Assembly (NCBI GenBank): GCA_023419055.1
Contig: JAEZYO010000532.1
Location: forward strand, 1-8,973
Direction of reading: 5' to 3'
From: Pseudomonadota bacterium
GTDB lineage: Bacteria; Myxococcota; Polyangia; Polyangiales; Polyangiaceae
Length of the DNA stretch: 8,973 nucleotides
The notes beneath the pieces are model-generated. The model was not told the DNA's origin, did no database searches, and worked only from the letters and a program-made list of their open reading frames with translations. Both the position numbers and the translations under genes were made by a program. Every line of letters starts with the position of its first letter. Positions within the stretch are counted from its first letter, which is position 1. Positions 1-6,103 of the stretch are shown here, piece after piece.

Positions 1-543
1 GTTGGTGCGCTCGGACTGCGTGTTGTGAAAGAGGCTGTGCAGGCGAGGCCCGAGCTCTTGCGCGAAGGTCTCGTAAAAAGGCGCGAAGGCGGGTGACGGG
101 GCGGCGTTCATGACGAGGACCACCTGCGCGCTCTCGCTCGCGCGTTCGACCGCGACCGCGAGGTAGCGCGCGACGCCAGCGTGCGCCCCGTCGGAATAGG
201 GTGGGATTCGGTGCTCCACGAGGGCGCGCCGCACCACCTCGGCGACCTGGTTGACGAGCGGGTGGTGCACGAGACAGCGCGGGATGTGGACGACCCGGTG
301 AGACCCCTCTTCGAAGATCCCGATCTTGGGAGAGCCCAGGCGCCCGCGAATCGCGAGGCGCGCTCGATAGCGAAAGCCGGTGCTCCGCCCCCTCCTGAAC
401 TCGGGCGCCGGAGCCCCGAGCGAGCGCGCGAGCTCGGTGAGAGCGCGGCCGGCCTCCAGGTGCGGGCCGAGCTCACCGAATCGCGGGCACCCCGGGCACG
501 GTGGCCGGTGCGGGCATTCGATCGCGAGCTTCTTACCTACCAA
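1..543 (-). CDS. Class I SAM-dependent RNA (uracil-C5) methyltransferase, TrmA/RlmD type; N-terminal part, cut by the window edge
   Basis: 181 residues are visible, reading leftward from a TTG at 543-541; the codon two before it is a stop (549-547) and no ATG or GTG precedes the cluster motif, so TTG is the only reasonable start. Seen: Cys10, Cys16 and Cys19 in the pattern CPHRPPCPGC, and Cys90 in HIPRC. This matches the C-x5-C-x2-C plus distant Cys that hold the 4Fe-4S cluster in RumA/RlmD-type enzymes. Also seen are the family's 'GFRYRARLAI' strand, the 'GVARYLAV' strand and the 'HSLFHNTQSERTN' stretch at the break. The SAM-binding and catalytic half lies beyond position 1. There is no room for an N-terminal TRAM domain, so it resembles RlmC or TRAM-less RlmD. 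Known for the family: methylation of uridine C5 in 23S rRNA (or tRNA). The exact target cannot be told from this part. It is divergent from the gene at 601, sharing a 57-base spacer. Confidence 0.88.
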   Translation of the reverse strand, partial: MVGKKLAIECPHRPPCPGCPRFGELGPHLEAGRALTELARSLGAPAPEFRRGRSTGFRYRARLAIRGRLGSPKIGIFEEGSHRVVHIPRCLVHHPLVNQVAEVVRRALVEHRIPPYSDGAHAGVARYLAVAVERASESAQVVLVMNAAPSPAFAPFYETFAQELGPRLHSLFHNTQSERTN

Positions 544-600
544 GATTCACCGGCACTAGCACAGGACGGCTCGGTTCGTGGTAGAGCGTGCGCGAGAGTC

Positions 601-1761
601 GTGGCCGACGAAAGCCCAGAGCAGGCTCCTTCGAAAAAGCGCAAGGCGCGCTGGCTCGTGTTCGGGATGTGGGTTGGAGCGGCGCTCTTGATGTACCTGC
701 TCAACGTGGTGTGGCGCTCCGAGCCTCAGCCGCCGCCCGTGCCGAAGCCGGAGCCGAGCACGCCGACGAGCGTCACTCCGCCGCCGAGCGCGGTCCCTCC
801 CGCTCCGCCAGAGCCTCCGCCGTACATCGAGCTCGACGGGGGCACGCTCGAAGAACAGAAGGAGGCTTTGATCCAGAACCTCGCCAACGTGCAGGGTCTG
901 ACCGCGACCGAGGCCGCGGAGGTCCGGCGCATCTTCGAGAGCTCGCGCGCGCTCGGCCAGGGCAACCCCGAGATCACGCGCCACCCCATGACGCGCGAGG
1001 AGTGCCGCAAGATCCGGGCGAGCGCGGAGATCGCTCCGGCGGACGCGCGCTGCGGCGCGCCCTACATGGTGCCGCTCTACGATCCGGGCGCCGGCGAAAC
1101 CGCCGATCAAGCGAGGGTGTGCATCGATCAGTACGAGTTTCCGAACATCCCCTGCGAGTATCCCGTCGTCTACCCGCGAGCCAACGAGGCCCAAGAGCTC
1201 TGCCAGGCCGTCGGCAAGCGGCTGTGCGACGCCCACGAGTGGGAAGGCGGCTGCGCCGGCGCGCTCAAGCCGGTGGAGAAGGAGTACGCCTTCGGTGAGC
1301 GCCGCATGATGCAGGAGTACCTGCACAACAAGGAGCGCGAGATCGTGTGGGCCTACGGGAAGAAGAAGGACCACTCGAAATGCGCGACTGGCAGCATGAA
1401 GAGCCCGAATTGTTTCGCGGGCGGGTGGGAGCAGTGCGGCAGCAACACCTATCCCGCTGGGGCATTTCCCGAGTGCAGGAGCCCGCTCGGCGTCTACGAC
1501 CAGCACGGGAACGCCGCGGAGCACATGAACCTCCCGCTCGAGCCCGCGGAGCTCGGAAGCCGTGGCGGCACCGGCGAGACGGAGATGAAAGGGAGTTGGT
1601 TCGTGTTCGCCAAAGGCGAAGCGCACGAGGATGACTGCCGCTGGCGAGCGCTGATGTGGCACCACTCGCGCCTGATGGATAAGAACAGCCATCGGAATTA
1701 CCACCTCGGCTTTCGCTGCTGCAAAGACATCGATCCCAGCTCGACAGCCGCTCGCCCCTGA
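601..1761 (+). CDS. Membrane-anchored FGE-sulfatase (SUMF1/EgtB/PvdO) fold protein
   Basis: 386 residues from GTG 601, with a weak purine-rich stretch (GAGAG) just upstream. The frame stays open back to 181, but that stretch is antisense to the methyltransferase and is not credible coding sequence. Residues 1-17 are charged (KKRKAR), 18-38 form one membrane helix, 41-75 are a proline-rich linker, and about 168-376 are an FGE-like domain: 'CIDQYEFPN' at 174, 'GKRLCDAHEWEGGCAG', 'GVYDQHGNAAEH' at 297, 'KGSWF' at 330 and a terminal 'GFRCC' at 370. The topology suggests a cytoplasmic N-terminus and a periplasmic domain. True formylglycine-generating enzymes need a Cys pair (Cys336/Cys341 in human FGE) just after the KGG motif. 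Here that place reads WFVFAKG and the next Cys is Cys346, so aldehyde formation is unlikely. The many other cysteines suggest disulfides. A binding or structural role is my inference. acpS follows after 17 bases, probably in the same transcript. Confidence 0.83.
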   Translation: MADESPEQAPSKKRKARWLVFGMWVGAALLMYLLNVVWRSEPQPPPVPKPEPSTPTSVTPPPSAVPPAPPEPPPYIELDGGTLEEQKEALIQNLANVQGLTATEAAEVRRIFESSRALGQGNPEITRHPMTREECRKIRASAEIAPADARCGAPYMVPLYDPGAGETADQARVCIDQYEFPNIPCEYPVVYPRANEAQELCQAVGKRLCDAHEWEGGCAGALKPVEKEYAFGERRMMQEYLHNKEREIVWAYGKKKDHSKCATGSMKSPNCFAGGWEQCGSNTYPAGAFPECRSPLGVYDQHGNAAEHMNLPLEPAELGSRGGTGETEMKGSWFVFAKGEAHEDDCRWRALMWHHSRLMDKNSHRNYHLGFRCCKDIDPSSTAARP

Positions 1762-1778
1762 GGGAAACTCCCGGACCG

Positions 1779-2171
1779 ATGGTGGTCGGCCTCGGTATCG
1801 ACGTCGCTTCCGTGGAGCGCTTTCGTCACTCGCTCGAGCGCTTCGGCGATCGCTTGTGGACCAGGGTGCTGACGGCGCGTGAGCAGAGTGACCTGGCCGA
1901 GCGCTCCGATCGAGCTCAAGCCCTCGCGGGCCGGTTCGCCGCGAAAGAAGCCGCCATGAAGGCGCTCGGCGCGCCTCCGGACGTCACCTTCCAGGACCTC
2001 GAGGTCCGGCGCGGCTCGAACCGCGCGCCCGAGCTCCACCTGCTCGGAAGCGCGAGCGAGCACGGGAAGCGCCTCGGCGTCGCGCGCTCGTTGGTTTCCA
2101 TCACTCACGACGCGGGCGTCGCGGCGGCCGTCGTGGTGCTCGACTCCGAGCCGCTCGCGGATCGACGATGA
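1779..2171 (+). CDS. acpS: Holo-[acyl-carrier-protein] synthase AcpS
   Basis: 130 residues, the usual AcpS length. The enzyme moves 4'-phosphopantetheine from CoA to the conserved serine of acyl carrier protein, activating fatty-acid (and often polyketide) synthesis in the cytoplasm. Seen: 'GLGIDVASVERF' with Mg-binding Asp8, 'RVLTAREQ' at 29-36, 'LAGRFAAKEAAMKALG' with Lys56 and Glu57 (second Mg ligand), 'TFQDLEVRR', and the C-terminal 'SLVSITHDAGVAAAVVVL'. All signature residues are present. ATG 1779 is preferred because it places Asp8 in its canonical position. No strong Shine-Dalgarno is seen; a tiny GGGA-AAC-TCCC hairpin (1762-1772) sits between the previous stop and this start. The last codon overlaps the next start (ATGA at 2168-2171), which implies translational coupling with nnr, a pairing common in bacteria. 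Confidence 0.96.
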   Translation: MVVGLGIDVASVERFRHSLERFGDRLWTRVLTAREQSDLAERSDRAQALAGRFAAKEAAMKALGAPPDVTFQDLEVRRGSNRAPELHLLGSASEHGKRLGVARSLVSITHDAGVAAAVVVLDSEPLADRR

Positions 2172-3718
2172 AGCCAGTCCTGTCGCGCGAGGAGATGCGT
2201 CGCTTCGACGCACAGGCGAGCTCGGTCGGCCGCGTACCGAGCCTGCTCTTGATGGAGAACGCGGGTCGTGGCGCGGCGGACGTCATCGAGGAGCGCTTTC
2301 GCATAGCCGGCAAGCGCGTGCTCGTGGTGTGCGGAGCCGGCAACAACGGCGGGGACGGCTTCGTCGTCGCGCGCCGGCTGCTCGTGCGCGGAGCGAGCGT
2401 GGAGCTCGTCGCGCTCACGGCGCTCGACCGCTTGAAAGGGGACGCCCTGACGAACGCGGAGGCCTTCCGTGGCTCCGGTGGAGTCGTCACTCACTTGGCC
2501 GGCCCGGATTTGTCCCTTCTGGAGCAAGCGCTCGAGCGAGCCGACTTGGTGGTCGACGCGCTGTTCGGAACCGGCCTCGCTCGTCCCGTCGAGGGGTTTC
2601 TCGCGAGCGTCGTCGAGCGCATCAACGCCTCGGGCCGCCCCTGCGTGGCGCTCGATATCCCTTCGGGCTTGGACAGCGACACCGGCCAGACCCTCGGCGT
2701 CGCGATCCGCGCGACGGCGACCGTCACCTTCGGCCACCCGAAACGGGGCCTTCTCACGCCGAACGGCGTGACACACACCGGTGAGCTCACGGTCGCTGAC
2801 ATCGGGGTTCCTGCAGCGCTCGCGGAGAACAGCGGCTACGGCGCCGAGCTCATCGAGGCGAAGGACGTGGTCGAGGCGCTCGGCAGGCGAGGCGCGGCGG
2901 CGCACAAGGGAGCGTCGGGTCGTGTGCTCGTCCTCGCCGGGTCCCCTGGAAAGATCGGCGCCGCGCTGCTCGTCGCTCACGGGGCGCTCCGCGCCGGCGC
3001 CGGGCTCGTCACGCTCGGCGCGCGCCCCGACGCCGCGCAGGCTCTCGAGCTCCGCGTGCTCGAGGCCATGACGTTGCGCCTCGATCCGAGCGCTCCCGAA
3101 GCTTCTCTCGCTCCGGTGCTCGAAAACACCGACGCGGTCGCCATCGGTCCCGGTCTCGGGCTCGACGACGAGGCTCGGCGCATCATCCGGCACGTGGTCC
3201 TCGAGTGGGACGGGGTGAAGGTCGTGGACGCCGACGCCATCACTGCGTTCAAGGACGACGCCTCCGAGTTGTCTCGCGCGGCGGGCTCACTGGTGCTCAC
3301 GCCGCACCCCGGCGAGATGGGCCGCCTGCTCAAGATGAGCGCGGCCGAGGTCGAGGCCGATCGCTTCGGCGCGGTGGAGCGCGCCGTCGAGCTCACGCAC
3401 GCGACCGTCCTCTTGAAGGGCGCCCACACGCTCATCGGCTCTCCAGGTCACCGCATCGCGGTGGGTGCGCGCGGCTCGAGCGTGCTCGCGACGGGGGGCG
3501 CGGGCGACGTATTGTGCGGGATCCTCGCCGCTTGCGCGGTCACCGCGCCGCCTCGAGAGGCTGCGTGCGCCGCGGCGTACCTTCACGGCAAGAGCGGCGA
3601 GCTCTGGGCGGCGCGGCGGGGTGATACCGATCGGGGGCTCCTCGCTCACGAGGTCGCCGACACCTTGCCCGAAGCGCTTGCCGAGCTGGCAGCGCCCCTC
3701 CGGGTTCTGACAAGTTGA
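2168..3718 (+). CDS. nnr: Bifunctional NAD(P)H-hydrate epimerase / ADP-dependent NAD(P)H-hydrate dehydratase
   Basis: 516 residues, the normal length of the fused enzyme. It repairs damaged NADH/NADPH: the N-terminal YjeF_N domain epimerises R- and S-hydrates, and the C-terminal ribokinase-like domain dehydrates the S form using ADP. Seen in the epimerase half (about 1-225): 'MENAGRGAADVI', 'CGAGNNGGDG' at 55-64, 'DALFGTGL' and 'LDIPSGLDSDTG' from 162. Seen in the dehydratase half (about 240-505): 'HKGASGRVLVLAGS', 'AIGPGLG', 'DADAI', 'LTPHPGEM' at 377-384, 'LLKGAH' near 416 and 'ATGGAGDVLCGI' around 441-452. Asp447 is the conserved base of the usual GTGDVL(A/S)G loop; here the loop reads GAGDVLCG, a mild variant. 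Translation is coupled to acpS by the ATGA overlap, and no independent ribosome site is seen. The gene closes the operon that starts at 601. Confidence 0.96.
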   Translation: MKPVLSREEMRRFDAQASSVGRVPSLLLMENAGRGAADVIEERFRIAGKRVLVVCGAGNNGGDGFVVARRLLVRGASVELVALTALDRLKGDALTNAEAFRGSGGVVTHLAGPDLSLLEQALERADLVVDALFGTGLARPVEGFLASVVERINASGRPCVALDIPSGLDSDTGQTLGVAIRATATVTFGHPKRGLLTPNGVTHTGELTVADIGVPAALAENSGYGAELIEAKDVVEALGRRGAAAHKGASGRVLVLAGSPGKIGAALLVAHGALRAGAGLVTLGARPDAAQALELRVLEAMTLRLDPSAPEASLAPVLENTDAVAIGPGLGLDDEARRIIRHVVLEWDGVKVVDADAITAFKDDASELSRAAGSLVLTPHPGEMGRLLKMSAAEVEADRFGAVERAVELTHATVLLKGAHTLIGSPGHRIAVGARGSSVLATGGAGDVLCGILAACAVTAPPREAACAAAYLHGKSGELWAARRGDTDRGLLAHEVADTLPEALAELAAPLRVLTS

Positions 3719-3723
3719 CACTC

Positions 3724-3756
3724 GGCCGTGGCTCGTGAACCGCAGCCATTTCGGCC
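3724..3756 (+). terminator. Imperfect hairpin after nnr, possible terminator
   Basis: GGCCG TGGCT (3724-3733) can pair with AGCCA (3744-3748) and CGGCC (3752-3756) around a TTT bulge, with a 10-base loop. It starts 5 bases after the nnr stop. No T-run follows directly; five Ts occur about 11 bases later, at 3767-3771. It may end the acpS-nnr transcript or may only be chance pairing in GC-rich DNA. Confidence 0.25.
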
Positions 3757-3785
3757 AATTCACCGCGTTTTTCGAAGTTCCAGGG

Positions 3786-3802
3786 CTGGCACGTGGCTTG
3801 CG
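3786..3802 (+). promoter_or_regulatory. Sigma-54 (RpoN) -24/-12 promoter for the ECF sigma gene
   Basis: The bases TGGCACGTGGCTTGCG (3787-3802) match the sigma-54 consensus TGGCAC-N5-TTGC exactly. The invariant GG (3788-3789) and GC (3800-3801) are separated by the required 10 bases. The predicted start of transcription is about 3812-3813, just before the GGAGG at 3816-3820 and the ATG at 3831, so the leader is short but workable. Sigma-54 promoters need an ATP-driven enhancer-binding protein, and myxobacteria encode many. No obvious enhancer repeat is recognised in the 67 bases upstream. Confidence 0.68.
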
Positions 3803-3830
3803 ATAGCGCCTCGTCGGAGGTCGTTACGCC

Positions 3831-4388
3831 ATGTCAGTCAGCCCCGTCCGTCCCGCATCGAACCACCCCGCCTCTCGCGTCGAGCTCAAGCACGAGATCG
3901 CCCGCGAGCTGCCCCGCTTACTCGCCCGCGCCCGCAGGCTCCTGAAGAAGCCGAGCGACGCCGAAGATCTGGTCCACGACACCGTCGAGCGCGCGCTCTG
4001 CTTCGAAGGCTCCTTCACGCCCGGCACCAACCTCAAAGCCTGGCTCTTTCAGATCCAGCACAGCGTGCTCGTGACCCGCTACCGCAGGAAGAAGCGCGAA
4101 CAAGCCATGCTGGCGCTCTTCTCGAAGGATAGCTGCGTTTGGTTGCACCCCGAAGCGCCGCACGCGCCGCTGCCTCTGAGCCGCGCGACCCGTCGAGCCC
4201 TCGAAGAGCTGCCTCAGCACTTCCGTGAAGTGATCCTGCTCGTCGATCTCGCCGAGCTCAGCTACAAAGAAGCCGCCGAGGAGCTCCGGGTTCCCGTGGG
4301 CACCGTGATGAGCCGGCTGTTTCGCGCGCGCCAAAAGCTCGCCACGCGTCTCTCCACGGGCGACGAGCCGCTCCCGCGCGCAGCGTGA
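3831..4388 (+). CDS. ECF-type RNA polymerase sigma factor, apparently without a neighbouring anti-sigma gene
   Basis: 185 residues, typical of ECF sigma factors. ATG 3831 has a strong GGAGG (3816-3820) ten bases upstream. Region sigma2 spans about 22-92: 'DAEDLVHDTVERAL' at 43-56 (core binding and region 2.2), then 'NLKAWLFQIQ' and a basic 'RYRRKKRE' stretch ending at 90 (-10 recognition). A short linker holds residues 93-120. Region sigma4 spans about 124-170: 'LEELPQHFREVILLVDL', then the helix-turn-helix 'YKEAAEELRVPVGTVMSR' and 'LFRARQKL' (-35 recognition). The protein directs polymerase to a dedicated regulon. ECF genes often sit beside a membrane anti-sigma gene, but here the downstream neighbours are convergent transporter genes 14 bases away, so control must come from elsewhere. 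The sigma-54 promoter in front suggests transcriptional control of its amount. Target genes cannot be read from this window. Confidence 0.93.
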   Translation: MSVSPVRPASNHPASRVELKHEIARELPRLLARARRLLKKPSDAEDLVHDTVERALCFEGSFTPGTNLKAWLFQIQHSVLVTRYRRKKREQAMLALFSKDSCVWLHPEAPHAPLPLSRATRRALEELPQHFREVILLVDLAELSYKEAAEELRVPVGTVMSRLFRARQKLATRLSTGDEPLPRAA

Positions 4389-4402
4389 GTCGAGCGCCGC
4401 GC

Positions 4403-4849
4403 TCAGGCGCGAGCGCGCGGCGCGCCCACTCGCTTCTCTTCGAATAGCTTCGCGAACAGCATGCCGACGACCATCGTCGCGACGAACACGACGACTCCGG
4501 TAAGACCGCTCGGCAGCGCGACGAGGCTCGGCCCCGGGCAGAGCCCCGAGAGGCCCCACCCGATCCCGAAGAGCGCCGCGCCGGCGACGAGCTTCGCGTC
4601 GAGGTCGCGCCGCGTCGGCACCGAGAAGCTCGAGGCGAAATACGGCGACGTCCGGCGCGCGAGCAGTCGATACGCGAAGAAGTGCACGCCGGTCGCTCCC
4701 AGCATCACGAACATCAACGACGGATCCCAGTTCCCGAACAAATCCAGAAACCCGAGCACCTTGCTCGGCAAGCTCATCCCGCTGACGACGAGCCCGACAC
4801 CGAAGAGCAAGCCTGCGAAGAAGGCGTTCGCCAGAGCCCGCGCGTTCAC
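4403..4849 (-). CDS. YeeE/YedE family membrane protein, second half of a split transporter
   Basis: 148 residues from GTG 4849. The GTGA at 4849-4846 overlaps the stop of the gene at 5283, so the pair is translationally coupled. The frame stays open far upstream, but that part is antisense or out of frame with the partner gene and lacks membrane character. Four hydrophobic segments are seen, near residues 9-24, 44-63, 87-104 and 116-136. The signature stretch is 'GIGWGLSGLCPGPSLV' with Cys104 (about 95-110). Related YeeE/YedE proteins (such as TsuA) pass thiosulfate or other sulfur compounds across the inner membrane, with conserved Cys residues guiding the substrate. Here the usual single protein is divided into two halves, each carrying one Gly/Cys motif. 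Short two-gene forms of this family are known. Uptake of a sulfur compound is likely; the exact substrate is unknown. The gene is convergent with the sigma factor. Confidence 0.88.
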   Translation of the reverse strand: MNARALANAFFAGLLFGVGLVVSGMSLPSKVLGFLDLFGNWDPSLMFVMLGATGVHFFAYRLLARRTSPYFASSFSVPTRRDLDAKLVAGAALFGIGWGLSGLCPGPSLVALPSGLTGVVVFVATMVVGMLFAKLFEEKRVGAPRARA

Positions 4850-5283
4850 GACGAGGGCACTCCGAGGAGCCTGAGAACGAGCACGGTGAGGATCGCCGCC
4901 CCCATGAAGGTGAGCGTCGCAACGACGGATCGAGGCGAGAGCCTGCTGATACCGCACACACCGTGACCGCTCGTGCAGCCGCTGCCGATGCGAGTGCCGA
5001 AGCCGACGAGAAGGCCCGAAAGCGCGAGGACCGCGAGCGTTCGTGGCGGGGCGGCGAAAGCTCCGGGGGAAAGCCAGGCGAACACGAACCCTGCGAAGAA
5101 GAGCCCGAGCAGGAACGCCGACTGCCACGCTCTCTCCCGTCCCCGATACAAGAGGCTCCCCAGAATGCCGCTGATCCCGGCGATGCGGCCGTTGCCGAGG
5201 AGGACGAGTGACGCGGCGAGCCCAATCAAGGCGCCGCCGAGGAGCGGCCCTGTGACGATTGGAACGAGCTCGAATTTGGCCAT
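4846..5283 (-). CDS. YeeE/YedE family membrane protein, first half of a split transporter
   Basis: 145 residues from ATG 5283. Hydrophobic segments lie near 9-31, 53-72, 81-97 and 118-140. The family signature 'GSGCTSGHGVCGISRLS' occupies about 100-116, with Cys103 and Cys110 inside the membrane region. With the coupled gene that follows (4-nt overlap) it would form the complete sulfur-compound channel of the YeeE/YedE type. No rhodanese, persulfide dioxygenase, TusA-like or ArsR-type regulator gene, the usual companions of this family, is present in the window, so its sulfur role rests on sequence family alone. No clear Shine-Dalgarno precedes the start. Upstream lies a broken gene in the opposite direction, so the promoter of this pair must lie in or beside that remnant (about 5284-5400); I cannot point to a convincing -35/-10. 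Confidence 0.9.
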   Translation of the reverse strand: MAKFELVPIVTGPLLGGALIGLAASLVLLGNGRIAGISGILGSLLYRGRERAWQSAFLLGLFFAGFVFAWLSPGAFAAPPRTLAVLALSGLLVGFGTRIGSGCTSGHGVCGISRLSPRSVVATLTFMGAAILTVLVLRLLGVPSS

Positions 5284-5344
5284 CGAAGGCGGAGAGCGTG
5301 ATCCCCAAACGCGCGTCCGGCAAGCCGGGAGCCGTCGGGAGGCT

Positions 5345-5919
5345 TTTTGCCCAGGGGGGAAGTGTGTTCATCTCGAGAACCCCTCCACCGACGACACCTG
5401 TGGCTCGCTGGTTTGCGAGCATACGCCCAACAGCGCGAGCTGTGATGACGGCGTGGCCTGCACCGTCGGCGACAAGTGCAGCAACGGCTCCTGCGCGGGG
5501 CAGGCCAGCACCTGTGACGACCAGAACCCCTGCACGGCCGAGGTTTGCGAGGCCGAGAGCGGCGAATGCCAGGTCGAAATGGTGGCTCCATGGACCGCGT
5601 GCGGCGCAGGGCAGGCCTGCTTCGCCGGTCCGGCGCGCTGCACGGCGCCGACGCCTTCCACTCGATCACGCTCGAGCCCGGAGCGTACGATTTCGCCCTC
5701 TCGACCACGGCGCCGGGACTCGATCTCGCCTTCGCGGTCAAGGCGAGTTGCGACGCGACGGCGTGCTCGGCGCTGGTGAATGCGAGCAGCGATGGCAACG
5801 AGACGCTGAGCGACCTGACACTGCGGGAACGATCTCCGAGCAGAGCGAGCGCTGCGCTGGAGTTGTTTCCGCTCGCCTTGCTTCTGAGACGGCGGCGCTC
5901 GCGCTCCCGAGCTGACTGA
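5345..5919 (+). pseudogene. Broken Cys-rich surface protein with a MYXO-CTERM-like tail
   Basis: Two reading frames carry pieces of one protein. From 5348 to 5641 (frame of position 2) there are 15 cysteines in about 98 residues, in the pattern 'CDDGVACTVGDKCSNGSC' then 'CDDQNPCTAEVC', a repeat module common in large myxobacterial exported proteins. From 5644 the sense continues one frame over: 'GADAFHSITLEPGAYDF' and 'DLAFAVKASCDATACSALV', which resembles the start of a pre-peptidase C-terminal (PPC) beta domain. That domain ends early and runs into 'ALELFPLALLLRRRRSRSR' before TGA 5917-5919, a hydrophobic-plus-arginine tail like a MYXO-CTERM anchor, but without the expected Cys before it. 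No start codon or signal peptide precedes the first Cys. I infer a 5' truncation, a one-base loss near 5642-5646 and an internal deletion. A sequencing error could explain only the frame change. Confidence 0.6.
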
Positions 5920-6006
5920 TCAGCGGGAATTGCGCAGTTCAGGTGTGAGCCGACGTACGCTCGTGCGCCGAATGAGCGCACATGACGGGTGGCGCCGGCA
6001 GCGGAT

Positions 6007-6038
6007 CTTTCGACCGAAAACGAACTTCGGATCGAAAG
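6007..6038. promoter_or_regulatory. Inverted repeat upstream of the pectate lyase
   Basis: CTTTCGACCGAA (6007-6018) and TTCGGATCGAAAG (6026-6038) are reverse complements except for one unpaired T, separated by seven bases. It lies 66 bases before the lyase start. It could be the operator of a transcriptional regulator or a stable hairpin in the mRNA leader. This stretch is less GC-rich than its surroundings and is not part of a credible coding frame. Confidence 0.4.
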
Positions 6039-6065
6039 TGACGACTCGCGCATCACTCCATCACG

Positions 6066-6091
6066 GCGCTTCACTCCGCTGGGTGGAGCGC
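6066..6091 (+). promoter_or_regulatory. Leader hairpin covering a GGAG just before the lyase start
   Basis: GCGCTTCAC (6066-6074) pairs with GTGGAGCGC (6083-6091) with one G-U pair and an eight-base loop. The hairpin would bury the GGAG at 6085-6088. A second purine patch, GAGAG at 6096-6100, remains free and is the likelier ribosome site. Chance pairing is possible in this composition. Confidence 0.22.
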
Positions 6092-6103
6092 TCGCGAGAG
6101 ACG

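Noticed and set aside
181..600. Upstream extension of the FGE-like protein to a start at 181
   Set aside because: This stretch is antisense to the Fe-S methyltransferase, has no recognisable protein character, and would bury the charged N-terminus and membrane helix in the middle of the protein.
556..1704. Long minus-strand open frame (382 codons) over the FGE-like gene
   Set aside because: Its translation is the low-complexity Arg/Ala/Leu/Val-rich shadow expected opposite a GC-rich gene; the plus strand carries clear domain motifs.
1762..1772. Small GGGA-AAC-TCCC hairpin between the FGE-like gene and acpS as a terminator
   Set aside because: Only four base pairs and no T-run; the 17-base spacing favours one transcript.
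3918..5225. Long minus-strand open frame across the sigma factor and the YeeE genes
   Set aside because: It lacks motifs, is Arg/Ser-rich and overlaps three confidently identified genes in other frames.
4850..5422. N-terminal extension of the second YeeE half-gene to a single 339-residue protein
   Set aside because: The extension is out of frame with the real first half-gene, is Arg-rich and non-hydrophobic; the GTG at 4849 with a 4-nt overlap explains the start.
5930..6103. Upstream start for the pectate lyase at 5930
   Set aside because: It would hide the signal peptide 58 residues inside the protein; the extra part is Arg-rich and contains the inverted repeat.
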